64,000 nt of DNA from Strigamia acuminata. Its lineage: Eukaryota > Arthropoda > Chilopoda > Geophilomorpha > Linotaeniidae. Under the pieces are notes generated by a model that was not told the DNA's origin, did not search any database, and saw nothing but the letters and a program-made list of their open reading frames with translations. Shown here one piece after another: positions 21,583-32,300 of this stretch; the stretch's first letter is position 1, and each line of letters starts with the position of its first letter. A program made the position numbers and the translations under genes. Location: the NCBI GenBank assembly GCA_949358305.1, contig OX442315.1, positions 5,729,875 through 5,793,874 of the forward strand, written 5' to 3'.

Positions 21583-23269
21583 TATGACGATCATGCAGTC
21601 GCTCATCGATATAGCGACAAATTACGCCAATGGATGGCGCTGACGACCAAAAGCGGCAAATTCGAATAGAATTTGTCACTTGACGTAAAACCACATAAAA
21701 TACAACTTTTATGTGATTTTAAGGCAGAAAATCAACGTTATCTTATGTTTATGGCAATAAATATAGATATTAGGTTGTTTTGTGGTAACTCTGCAAAGTT
21801 ACCCCAAAACTAGGCCTAGGGGATTAAATCTCCCCCTCGCACCTGCTCCAAGCGTGGACCCCCGCGGATCAAGTTGAAAGACTTAATCCAAAAGTGTTCC
21901 TCGCTATCCAGTTCCTGTCCCGACCTAGCAGAGAGCTATGGTCTGTCTAGCTGACCACCTGGACTGAAAATGTGTCCTGAGTATCCCATCACCTGGACCA
22001 GTGATTGGGGGGATTTGCAGGACCATTGCTCTCATTGGAGCAATGGCCAAGCTATTGTTTTCCCCGAGTATATACTTCCTCGCAACAGGAAGTAGCTCGC
22101 TCTTGACCAGATATTTGACTATATGTTTTCTTGAGCCATTTCTACTACTCCGGTTGTCATGTTGATTGCGCAGACACTTGCTTGTCTGTTGATTGCGCAG
22201 TCAATGCCCCTTATACTGCGGGCCTATGACAACCTACATACGGCGTACACTTGACGTGGAGATGGGTGATATGATGCCTCCATGTCCGGGTGCCCGATGA
22301 CGGCTGTGTGGCCGTGAGGAGATCAGGTCGCGGCGATGAGTAGTAAGAATCCCGTCGGGCCGGATATAATTCAACAAGTGTTCCACAAGGCCTGCCAGTT
22401 ACAGTAAACCACGGCTGCCGAACAGCGTGTCGAAAATGTAACATTAGGGTTGAAATAACTAAACTCGGAAAAGTTTAGTTAGATTAAATCCCCAGCTAGT
22501 TTATGTCACAACTCAGCATTGTGCATAAACATGGATACTTCTTCCAGAACTGTACAAAACTGAAGACTAGCTACATTAGCATTTACTTGCCAGTAAATGT
22601 GTAGCTAAATTGCCAACTTTATGTAAGCAGAATTATTACGAGTATTTACTGAAAAGTAATACTCTAATAAATGCATCCATTGCACGGAACCAGAAGTTAT
22701 GATTGTAAACTTGCAACAGTTTACTCTCGTATGAAGAACCATTTGACGTATCACACCAATTATAGATGTCTTAAAACATCTATAAGAGGTCAATTGGTAA
22801 ATGGCTCTCACAGGCCATTTAAACCAATAACCGCCCCAAGGTTGTGGCGATGCAGATACAGTCAACCGGAAGTCCTCGGATACTAACCTTTTCATTACAG
22901 ATTCGAACCAGGACCAAATAATCAACCGATTCAGACGACATCTTACCAGGACGAAGCCGATTGATACTATTATAGCGCCGCACAGGCAACTATATGTATA
23001 GTTTAATCGATAGTAATTTGGCCATTTGTCGGCATAATTATTGTATAATTATATTTGATGCAAAATTGATTAATATAATCACTTTTCGGTGATTATATTT
23101 AGATATCAATAAATATGTTATGTCTTGATAACCACCGGTTTCATTATTTTACCCAGTTCACACTTTAGGTTTGTTAACTTATCTCTCAACTACTAGAATT
23201 GATAGACTTGCTTGTTATGCCAAAATACACATTTTGAGCGGATAGCGTCATCGAAAGGTCATCGTCACA
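21583..23269 (+). repeat. 3' LTR of Gypsy element 2
   Basis: Second copy of the 1687-bp LTR. It ends CATCGTCACA and is followed by the AGCT target duplication and then the remaining part of gene B exon 13. Confidence 0.93.
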
Positions 23270-23271
23270 AG

Positions 23272-23911
23272 CTAACAGCAAAAAGATGTTGAAAAATCAA
23301 ATTTATGCCGTGAAGAATTCACATTTGGACAGTGGCAAACTTCTCGGTAAATTTCTTTCTTTTTTCCTAGTTTTTGAAACATTGATTTTAATGGAGATAA
23401 ATTAATTGTAGATGTCAAACAAAGCCAAGAATTGAGCAAGTTGCGGTTAGAACTGGCATCAAATCTCTCCTCATTTGAATATATCTGGAAACTGGAGGAT
23501 TTTGCAAAGCTTCAAGCTGAGTCAAAATATGTATTCAGTGAACCATTTTATAGTAAGAAGTATGGTTATAAACTGCGACTACTGCTCAATCCAAATGGTG
23601 TTGGTGATGGAGAAGGAACTCATTTATCGATTTATCTTCAAGTGATGAAAGGTGAAAGTGATGCAATTCTTAAGTGGCCCATTGAGTATTCTGCAAAACT
23701 TAGTTTGTTGGATCAGTTGGAACGTAAGGATCATCACACTGAACAATTGATGCAAGATTTTGTTAAATTTAAAGATGGTTATGCCAAACCAATGACTGAA
23801 GACAACAAGTCATTGGGAATTGAAACTTTTCTGTCTACGGATAAACTTAAACCGCTGTATTTGGTTGATGATACAATTTTTATCAAACTAGATTTAACCG
23901 TTACAAGTTAA
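23272..23911 (+). CDS. TRAF-like gene B, 3' part (last coiled-coil exon + MATH domain)
   Basis: Exon 13 (23272-23346) and exon 14 (23412-23911, stop TAA). Exon 14 encodes the MATH/TRAF-C domain: FEYIWKLEDFAKLQ, GYKLRLLLNPNG, GTHLSIYLQVMKG and the final YLVDDTIFIKLDL. It aligns along its length with gene A 1762-2246. The normal acceptor of exon 13 (TGTTTCAG at 11357-11364) is now 11.9 kb upstream, on the other side of the Gypsy element. Only the sequence GCTAACAG remains next to the exon, without a good pyrimidine tract. A full protein therefore needs splicing out of the whole element or a new acceptor. The reading frame itself is undamaged. Confidence 0.75.
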
Positions 23912-24471
23912 AATTAATTGGTCATCTTGAACGTTGCTCAATGTAATTTGAATTCAACATTTTAGTTCACACTTAATTATCTCAAGTTGTACAAAGTCTG
24001 TTTTTTTTTGTTAATTTTGTTCGATTTCGGTTTATTTTGCACAATTCCACCTGAGAAACTCGTAACAAGACCTTTAAACGTTATTGTTATCGGTTCGTCA
24101 CTTCGGTGCCGCAGAAAAAGATAAAACGGAAATCTTTAGCAAATGTAAACAAAAAGTGATTAAATTATGCAGAATTTTCTGTTATTTTGAAAATAAAATT
24201 TGTATTAATGATTTGGTTTGAAAGATCATACATTTTTATTTTTACAAATTGAACTGATAATTTCGAATATTTGATATGGTCCGATTTTTGTCTCGAGTCG
24301 GAGAAATACTTGCGGTTAATCCTGAAGCGAGGCATTCATCAATGTAGCGAGCGCGCAGTCATGCAGCTTGCGCCATTTGCACCATCAGATGGCTCGCTCT
24401 AACGGCAGCTATCTGGACTAAGTTTCGAGAGTCGTGTGTGTTGTCACGTTTCGAGTTTGTGTTCGGTTGTC
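23912..24471. other. Spacer between genes B and C: 3' end of B and probable promoter of C
   Basis: AT-rich sequence follows the stop of gene B. AATAAA at 24190-24195 could be the polyadenylation signal. GC content rises from about 24290 to the ATG at 24472, as expected for a 5' region. No conserved ORF is seen. Confidence 0.4.
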
Positions 24472-24499
24472 ATGGACTCGCTGCCAGAGATCGCCAGTT
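24472..24499 (+). pseudogene. TRAF-like pseudogene C, first part of exon 1
   Basis: ATG at 24472 starts MDSLPEIAS, matching the position and style of exon 1 of gene B (MDSTIVSCI). The exon is cut after AGTT by Gypsy element 3, whose AGTT target duplication recurs at 37606-37609. The remaining seven exon bases and the GT donor are at 37610-37618. Removing the insertion would give a 35-nt exon in the same phase as the 29-nt first exon of B, D and E. Confidence 0.75.
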
Positions 24500-25161
24500 T
24501 GTCGCGCTCAACTCTAACCGTCGCTAACTCGTGGGTTGATTACTTAATTCGACTAACTCACTACCGCTTTGCTCAAGCGGTTTACCCAAAGAAATGATTA
24601 CACAGATATAAAAGGTAAAATATAATATAGATTTATTCTGCGGGGCAATGTACAGATATATCTTATATATATATCTATAAAGGGTAAGTAAAATGTAAAT
24701 CGGAATGGGTGATGGGAAATGGAAAGGCAAAGGTAAGATGAAAGCTGGCTGGAATCGGCGAGGTCGTCTGTTGTCTCGTGCGTGTCCAAGATGGCGTCCT
24801 CGTTGTAGCAACGTGATGTCGTCTTGGGCCGGCGTGGCAATATGGCGTCCTCNNNNNNNNNNNNNNNNNNNNNNNNNNNNNNNNNNNNNNNNNNNNNNNN
24901 NNNNNNNNNNNNNNNNNNNNNNNNNNNNNNNNNNNNNNNNNNNNNNNNNNNNNNNNNNNNNNNNNNNNNNNNNNNNNNNNNNNNNNNNNNNNNNNNNNNN
25001 NNNNNNNNNNNNNNNNNNNNNNNNNNNNNNNNNNNNNNNNNNNNNNNNNNNNAGATGTCAATGCACTGAGGGAAGGGAGACGCGCTTGCGGCTCCCCTTA
25101 CACCCGAAACGAGGTCACGAGAGAAACTCTTCGTTGACCCCGGTCCAGTCGGGTCACAACA
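24500..25161 (-). repeat. 3' LTR of Gypsy element 3, incomplete because of a gap
   Basis: 24500-24852 matches 36588-36940, and 25053-25161 matches 37497-37605. The middle is replaced by Ns. Comparison with the other LTR predicts 556 missing bases. Confidence 0.93.
24853..25052. other. Assembly gap (200 N)
   Basis: Exactly 200 Ns inside the 3' LTR. The round number suggests a placeholder. The full LTR copy at 36588-37605 indicates about 556 bp are really missing (36941-37496). Confidence 0.97.
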
Positions 25162-25197
25162 CTTCCCCCTCCGAGCTCAGACCGTGGGGCTGAGCGA

Positions 25198-27948
25198 TCA
25201 CTTCTTTCCTGGGGGACCCGACACTGAGTCCGTCACCTGGGCGTAACTCACTCCAGGGACAGGCGGTTGAGTGCCGGGTGGCGCGGGTAGATCGCCTACT
25301 AGCGCCGAGGACCGATCACGGGGGTCCTCATGCTCCGTAATGAAACATAATGCATGGCCGTCAACTGGCTCATGCGGGGCACGCGTCCTCTCGTGTAACC
25401 AAACGCTCGGGATGTAGGCGGAGAAGCCGGTGTTCGTATGCCGGATGGCATTGGCTTCCGCTGGCGTCACTGGCGCACGGTGGGCTCTCAGCAACCTCTG
25501 GTGGAAGATGAGGTCTTTAGTCTTCCGGATCTGGTTGTGAAGCCAGATGAAGACCGATTTGCCTTTGTCCCGCTGCGCGAGGATAAACCTCCTGGTCGCC
25601 GTCGTCATCGAAAGATGGGGAAACTCGTCGATGATTCGCCCATAATAGTCTGGTGGAGGTGGTGCCGGCTTCGGCTTCTGGGTGGCCGCGGGAATCACTG
25701 CTTGCGTTGATGTCGCCGCTCGGGCCGGTGAGGTCCCGGGCGGTGTCGGCTTCGTTTGCTCGACGGACCTGACGGGTGGCGTTCGGCACAGCAAGCGCTT
25801 TGGTTTACCCGCCACTTCGAACAGGGCGGGTCCTTGCGGGGATATCTCCGCAGGCATCGGTGGCGGAATCGGAACTCCGCTCGTCGGCGAGATCACCATG
25901 TCTACATCCTCTGCCGATTCTTCCGTCTGGATGGTCAAGGCGCGCAGTTGTTGGGTAGGCGCCGCTGTCCAGGTGGCGGAGGTGTAACGAAACGCCGTGC
26001 TTCGCAACTTGTACCCCTCGAATTCGGGGTTTACCACATCCCTGGTTAGCTCGTACCGAGTCAACACAGGGTCGGGCAGAATGGAACTCCACTCTGCGAG
26101 GAGTGCACGGGGAACCTGTACACCCTCTCTGTCCACGACAGACCATGCGGCCATCGCCTGACGCCCTTCTCCGAAGAGTGCTGGGGTTAGCAGCTGCATC
26201 ATGACCTTGGTCAATGATAGCTGTAGGCTGCGACGATTCACTGGATTCGATCGCTCTGAATCCGCAGTGAAGGCACACGAGAGCTTACTCATCATCGCCG
26301 TTGCCCATTCGATGAAATATCGCTGGGCTTGATCCACACCTCGCAAGGCGGGTGCGGAAACTCTTGGGTCTTCCATCACGAAGCGAAACGCTGAGAGCTC
26401 GGAGATAGTCGGGTTGGCGGCTTCTCTCGCGAGTCGCGCTTCTTCGTCTCGCCTCTCGAAGAACAGGGCCGAGGAACCGGGTCGGGGTCGGCTCGGCCTG
26501 TAAATGTCGGTCAAATTGGCTCGACATTCCTGCATAATGCTCTGTCCAACGGGGAGAGGGACTGAGCGGTCGGTGGGTAAATCCGGCGGATCGCTCGAAT
26601 TCAACAACGACGGTGGCGGCAGGTCCGGAGGCGGCTGCGTCTTGGTCGGCGGCGGTGGCGTCTCCGTCGTCTGCACCCCAGTCATTGCGACTTGGGGCGC
26701 CGGGAGATGTTGTTCGGAGCTCGAAGGCTGCACGATGGCGGTTGGCATGCCATCGGGTCGCGGTCGCGAATTTATGTAGTCTGCGAGCCACCTTGCCACC
26801 TCGTGTGGGGTCACCTTTCCGTTGGTGACAACACCCATCTTCCTGGCGTGTTTCATCGCGGGATCGAAACGTGTCAGTTTCGTCCGCTTCATCTGAGTCA
26901 GAATCTCGCGAAGGTCCCGCGTATCTGCCGCTGGGACGTGTCGCTCACCTGACTGGCTACCACTTCGTCGACCCGCTCTCTTGGAGATGTAGGCGGGTTC
27001 GGGGATGGGACGGCCCCGAGCTTCGCACCTCGCGAAGTATCGCTCCTTGCGATCTTTTTTCCGCTGCTCGCGATGAGTCAGCGGACGTCTAGAAGTGCTG
27101 GGACGAGAGACTCGCTCTTCATCACCAGACATCCAAACCTCCTTGCACTCCTTACCGTCTTTAATCTGACGGTTTACGAAAATTCGCGGTCGTGAATACT
27201 GCGAAGGGTCACGCACCGTACTAGTGGATGGCCCAGCTTCGTTGCTTTCAGTCGTGTTTTGAGCGACACGCTGCTTCTTGGTTGTCACCGGGGAACGCGA
27301 CTGGCTGTTCCCGGCGCCTTTGGAGCGCTTGCGCTTCCGCGGGTAGCTGCTTTTGGGCCCCAAAATCCCCAGGTGGTGGAGCTGCCACATCTCGGCCTGG
27401 GACGTTAAAATTCCCATCCGAGGTCTCCACTGGGGCGTACTCTCTCCCAATCGCAGCCTCTCAAACCACAGATGAATATCATCCGCGGTCATCCCCTCGT
27501 TTTGGAGGATGCGCTCGGCCACTGCCGCAGCGGTATCCACCAGCTGTTGTCTATACTGCTGATAGATGGCCTCACGGGCCTCTTCTGTCTCGGCTGCTCG
27601 CCACGCATGCAGCACGTGTTCCTCCGCCGGAGTGCCAGTGTACTGACTTGACAATCCGGGGTGGAAAATTGGCGATTTCGGGTCCTCGTCACGAGCTAAC
27701 TCTGTGGCGATGCCTTCGCGCATCCCCTCCGGGAACGTGTCCAGGAGCGTACAGTCTCGTACCCAACGTCGGGCGATGCATCGGGAATGTAGTATTCGCA
27801 GGCGCCAAGGGTCGGCGTCCTCGCCGAAACATCGTCGGTAAAATTCGGGCAGCGCGCCTCGAAATATCCCGCCACGAGCGATGCAAGCGGGGTCTAATGG
27901 TCCCCATGTTTTACGTAGTGCCATCTGGAAGGATGGAGAAATAAACAA
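25198..27948 (-). CDS. Third ORF of Gypsy element 3, in the env position, unknown protein (about 900 aa)
   Basis: I do not recognise this protein. The frame is open from 27948, but the likely initiator is the ATG whose first base is plus 27924 (MALRKTWGPLDP), giving 908 residues. It lies immediately after the splice-acceptor-like sequence TTTCTCCATCCTTCCAG. The N-terminal 190 residues look globular (DPWRLRILHSRCIARRWV, then AEMWQLHHLGILGP). Basic clusters that resemble nuclear localisation signals follow (YPRKRKRSKG, HREQRKKDRKERY). Two further globular-looking parts are near VDQAQRYFIEWATAMMSK and YYGRIIDEFPHL, separated by proline-rich linkers. There is no signal peptide, membrane segment or furin-like site, so it is not a typical Env. 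It ends 36 bp before the 3' LTR. Frame integrity over 2.7 kb in a young element argues for a real product. Confidence 0.8.
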   Translation of the reverse strand: MFISPSFQMALRKTWGPLDPACIARGGIFRGALPEFYRRCFGEDADPWRLRILHSRCIARRWVRDCTLLDTFPEGMREGIATELARDEDPKSPIFHPGLSSQYTGTPAEEHVLHAWRAAETEEAREAIYQQYRQQLVDTAAAVAERILQNEGMTADDIHLWFERLRLGESTPQWRPRMGILTSQAEMWQLHHLGILGPKSSYPRKRKRSKGAGNSQSRSPVTTKKQRVAQNTTESNEAGPSTSTVRDPSQYSRPRIFVNRQIKDGKECKEVWMSGDEERVSRPSTSRRPLTHREQRKKDRKERYFARCEARGRPIPEPAYISKRAGRRSGSQSGERHVPAADTRDLREILTQMKRTKLTRFDPAMKHARKMGVVTNGKVTPHEVARWLADYINSRPRPDGMPTAIVQPSSSEQHLPAPQVAMTGVQTTETPPPPTKTQPPPDLPPPSLLNSSDPPDLPTDRSVPLPVGQSIMQECRANLTDIYRPSRPRPGSSALFFERRDEEARLAREAANPTISELSAFRFVMEDPRVSAPALRGVDQAQRYFIEWATAMMSKLSCAFTADSERSNPVNRRSLQLSLTKVMMQLLTPALFGEGRQAMAAWSVVDREGVQVPRALLAEWSSILPDPVLTRYELTRDVVNPEFEGYKLRSTAFRYTSATWTAAPTQQLRALTIQTEESAEDVDMVISPTSGVPIPPPMPAEISPQGPALFEVAGKPKRLLCRTPPVRSVEQTKPTPPGTSPARAATSTQAVIPAATQKPKPAPPPPDYYGRIIDEFPHLSMTTATRRFILAQRDKGKSVFIWLHNQIRKTKDLIFHQRLLRAHRAPVTPAEANAIRHTNTGFSAYIPSVWLHERTRAPHEPVDGHALCFITEHEDPRDRSSALVGDLPAPPGTQPPVPGVSYAQVTDSVSGPPGKK
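27925..27945 (-). promoter_or_regulatory. Candidate splice acceptor directly before the third ORF ATG
   Basis: On the minus strand a pyrimidine-rich run ending CCATCCTTCCAG is followed at once by ATG (first base plus 27924). It suggests the third ORF is translated from a spliced subgenomic mRNA, as env is in retroviruses and Gypsy-type errantiviruses. The donor was not identified. Confidence 0.6.
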
Positions 27949-29337
27949 TTAATAAAAAGTTAATATTTAAATACGTAGATAAATGGTTGGTTTCGAGGGA
28001 CGTTGCCGATACGTGCAGCCGTCCGTCGAGACCGATTCCTGTCTATCGGTGCAAACGTAGGACGAATTGTCCCTCGTCGGATAGAAAAAGAGAAGTCATC
28101 ACGTGAAAAATCTGTCTCATGTCCAAAACGCACAGCGAGACGGAATCGAGCCTTTAATCCGGATTTTTATCATCAGATTTTTACTTTAAATTAATTCTAA
28201 CGTTAATTAGAACATTACCAATAATTAAATTAATAATTATCAGTCATTCGTAAAAAGAATTCGTCGGGTGTAAATTATTACTAAAGTTGCACAATAAATG
28301 TGCTTGTCGAAATTTTATTAAATAAATAAATCTAATAAAGAATTATTCCGAAGTCGGACTTTGTCTAATTTTTAAAAAAAGTTAAAGTCAAATTAAATTT
28401 ATCTAACACATCGAAAAATTCATCGTACGAATGTGAAGTTGCATCAATTTGATGCGTCAAATTACTTGTGGAGAAAAATATTCTTTTACAGAATATTCTC
28501 CCCTTGTCATAAAATTATTTATGGCTCGAGCCCATTGTCTCGCTCGTGACTCAAGTCATGAGGAATTTTCGAGACGCGAGGCGACTTGAAGTCTGCGCTC
28601 GCACCCCGAAAACAAATTAACAAGAAAAAAATACGATCGTGTGAGCGATCGCGGTTAATAATTAATTATACGCTATTGTGAGTGCAAAGCACTCATGTCA
28701 GGTATTAGTCAACAAAATTTCTTCTTCAGCAGCACGGAACTAGTTCTCATGTGCCGATGCCGACTTCTACCTGATCGGGATGGACTTGGTTTACATCGCG
28801 GTCCCAGTTTTCCTCGTCCTCGTGCTCTATGGCCAGCACGTCGTTCTCTTCCTCGTCCATGGCGAGGAGCGCGCACAAAAAGCTCAATCACGATTGAAAA
28901 AAGGATGATAAAACTATCTCAAAAAACTCGATAAAAACGTTAAAAACGAGGATCACGCACGAATGCAGCGATCAGCTGTGAAAAGCGGAAGTTCGTGTGA
29001 ACACGAGGTAATCGCGATGGATTCTGGGTAATATACTCCAGAACCCGGGTGTTTGAGACTAGTGCGCACCTACCCGTGCGCATGTTACGCTACGGGTCTC
29101 CTTTGTTTTCACTCCCGTGCGCGATTGCTGCTACGGGGTCTTTTGCACGCGGTATCCGACCCGTGCCGATAATTTTGCTACGGGTCCCGCGCTTCCACGC
29201 CATCTTGTGACGTGAATTCGACCGATATCCGCTTTGTTGGACTTAGCGGAATTTTCTTCGAGTCTCGCAACGTGATGGCTTGCACTATCGGTCGATTAGA
29301 ATTTATTTTTAGTGCCGCCATCGACTCGTAATTTATT
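27949..29337 (-). other. Spacer between pol and the third ORF in Gypsy element 3, with three hairpins
   Basis: AT-rich spacer with only short ORFs. It contains three successive stem-loops built as CCCGT...ACGGG at 29073-29096, 29114-29137 and 29160-29184, each with related sequence (CCCGTGC ... GCTACGGG). They may act in the RNA, but no role is known. Confidence 0.55.
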
Positions 29338-32300
29338 TTACTTCTTTCCTACGACCTTTCCGCCTTTTATAAACGGATTATCTCTTTTTGGTCGCAGGTT
29401 ACGGATCGAGGCAGGTACGATATTTTTTGTTGTTTTTTGTGTCTGTACCTCCTCATTATTGTTTTCTTTTTTATCCGTGTTTTTTGTGTTTGTTTCAGGA
29501 GTTTCTCCTGTTTCCCCCCCGACCAAAATTGGATCCGGAACGGATTCAACGATCTCGTTGACCGGAGGTGAAGGGGCGTCGAAATACTCCTCGTTGTCAC
29601 TTGGCGGTGCTTTTTCCGACTCGCCAGCGAACATATCGACGATTTGGCCGTCAGTTTTAGACTTGACTTGGCCCTTGGCCCACATTTCTTGCGGGAATTC
29701 CGGAATGTACGGAGTTAACTCTCGTACTTGTATCGACTTATGCTCGGTATTGTCCTCGAGCTTACGTAATTTATACGCGTTACCGCCATGCTTGCCGATG
29801 ATCACATATGGACCATCTCTCTTGTCGGCCAAGCTGGCGGTGATTCCTCTCGCTGCATTTGAGAGGGTGTGTGCATCTTTCCACACCAAATCATTGATCT
29901 CGAAATTCACGAATTTTCCACCGCTTTTATCTTGTAAAATGCGGTCGCGCATGTTAAAAATGTGCGCCATCATATGCTTGTATGTGTTCGAAATTGTTTG
30001 CTCCAATTTATACACATACTCATGTGGTTTCTCTGGGTCCACCACATTTACCGACTCTGCCACTCGTGGGTCCCAAGGCACTCGTAGCTCTCGGGCGAAG
30101 TTGAGGTAGGCCGGAGAAAAATCTCTCGTCCTCGAGACTGTTGTTCGTATGCTGAACGCGATCTCCCTCAAGTATTCATCCCACCTATTGTGGATGTCAG
30201 TGAATATGCTTAGTGCATATTTAATGTCCCTGTTGAGTCGCTCAACGGGATTTGTTCTGGGATTGTAGGTCGAAGTATGTGACGCCACAATCCCGAATTT
30301 CTCACAAAACTTACCCCAAATTTTCGAGATAAATTGGGGTCCGTTATCGGATATTATTTTACGTGGAAATCCGTAACGTAACGCCACGTCGTAGATACAT
30401 TCAACGATTTTCTCTGCTGAAGGTCTAGCGACGGCGTACAACTCGGGCCAACGAGTTGCCACGTCCATTATAACGATAATGTACGCATTTTTATTTCCCG
30501 TAACGGGTTTTGGGCCCATCACATCGACACTTAAACAATCAAAAGGCGCGTAAGGCCCTAAGAAAATAGTTTCGAATGGTGATTTACTCCTCGGCTTGCA
30601 CGCTTGACATCGCTGACATTGGTGGACAAAAAGAGCAATATCTTTTTTCATCCCTGTCCAGTGAAAAAGCTGTGTAGCACGATAGAGTGTTCTGCTTACT
30701 CCCGCATGGCTCGCAAGCGGGTGCCCGTGTAACAACCACAGCACGCGACCGATTAAGGAAGCAGGTATTACTACCTTTACTGCGGTGTCCGATTCACTCA
30801 AGTCATCTTGGTGATTTGGGTGATGTTTCACTAAAAGGCCGTCATCCAATAGGTAATCTATGGATTCGTGTGCATAACGACGCTTCTGCCTTCTGGTTAA
30901 GTTGGGCGGATATCTTCCTGTCAGTACGAATCTAGCTCTGTCCTGACATTTTTTGTCTAATTTTTGTTGCACAATTATTTCCTCCCTTGTTGGGGGATTG
31001 CTTTTCATTTGCTTGCCGACACGAGCGTGGAAGGCGCTTAGAAGCGGGTCATTTATTCTCCGCTCTAGCTTAAATTCCTTCTTTGCGTTTGGGTAATTGT
31101 CAGCAGCTGGTTGGTATAACCGCGTCCAGAATCCACAGAATTTTACGTCTGCCGGAGACGCGGTGGGAATTTCATTCATCTTCCTTAAATCCCAACGGTG
31201 ACAACTCGTAGGGCAATAAATGATGCGGGAGTCATCCTCGCCATCATCGTCAGCGTCGATTGGATCTGACACTGGTGCCCGTGACAGAGCGTCAGCCACG
31301 ACGTTATATTTGCCGGGCTTGTATTGAATGGTCAAGTCGCATGCCATCAGTTCTAACTGCCATCTGGCTAGTCGACCGGCTGGCTCTTTTAATTTCATCA
31401 GCCATTGTAACGCTTGATGATCTGTGTGGACCACAAATTTGGTATATTCGAGATAATCTCTGAATTTCCTTATGGCCCACACAACGGCCAAACACTCCAA
31501 CTCGGTGGCATTGTAATTCTTTTCAGCGCCTTGGAGTTTGCGACTTATAAACATGCACGGCAGGTCTTGTTCGACTCCGTCGCGCACGTGTGTTTGGAGC
31601 AACGCCGCTCCTAACCCAACTCTGCTGGCGTCCGTGTGTAATATGAACGGCCGGTTTAAGTCGGGTAGAGGCATTACGCCGACTTCCGTCAGCATCCTCT
31701 TTATTGCATTAAATGCGATGTTGCACTCATTTGACCATACAAATTCGTTTTCATTCTTCAGGAGGTCGGTAACTGGGGCTGCCACTTCAGCTAGACCCGG
31801 TAGCAACCTGCCGAAGAAGTTTATCATTCCCATAAACCGTTGGACACCTTTAACGTCCTCGGGTGGTGGGAAACGATTAATCGCATCGATTTTTTCGGGG
31901 CCAATAGCTAAACCATTGACTCCAATGCGATAACCCAGGAAGGCAAGCTCCTTTCGACAGAACTTGCTCTTGCCCGGATGCACGTGTAACCCAGCTTTTG
32001 CCAGCCGGGTGAGCACTTGGTCGATGTGCTCAATGTGCTCTTCGAATGTTTTAGAGGCAATAACTATGTCATCTAGGTATGCCCATACAAACTGATGCAG
32101 GATATCACCCAATACGCTTTCGATTAGCCTCTGAAAGGTACTGGGAGCATTCACTAAACCAAATGGCATGACGTTGAACATCAACCGTCCAATTGGCGAG
32201 TAAAATGCTGTTTTTATCTTATCCTCTGGCCTCATCTCAACTTGCCAGTACCCCTTCGACAGATCCATCGTCGTAACCCAAGAAAAGGGGCTAAGCTCTC

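Larger units (their letters stand above)
11367..23269 (+). mobile_element. Ty3/Gypsy LTR retrotransposon 2 (11.9 kb) inserted in gene B
   Basis: Complete plus-strand element with LTRs 11367-13053 and 21583-23269 (1687 bp each, same length, no difference seen where compared), a 1.5-kb leader, gag, pol reached by -1 frameshift, and a polypurine tract (TTAAGGGGGACG, 21571-21582) just before the 3' LTR. A candidate primer-binding site follows the 5' LTR (TGGAGGTTCCACCGAGAT from 13056). The 4-bp target duplication AGCT is at 11363-11366 and 23270-23273. It sits at the exon 13 acceptor of gene B. LTR identity and open ORFs imply a recent insertion. Confidence 0.95.

Noticed and set aside
27228-27944. 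238-codon ORF on the plus strand
   Set aside because: Shadow of the third ORF on the opposite strand in GC-rich sequence.
25198-27948. Third ORF of Gypsy element 3 as an envelope gene
   Set aside because: There is no signal peptide, no transmembrane segment, no cleavage site and no fusion peptide. The position fits env but the sequence does not.
29312-30109. 265-codon ORF on the plus strand
   Set aside because: Antisense to the C-terminus of Pol of Gypsy element 3. The coding bias belongs to the minus strand.
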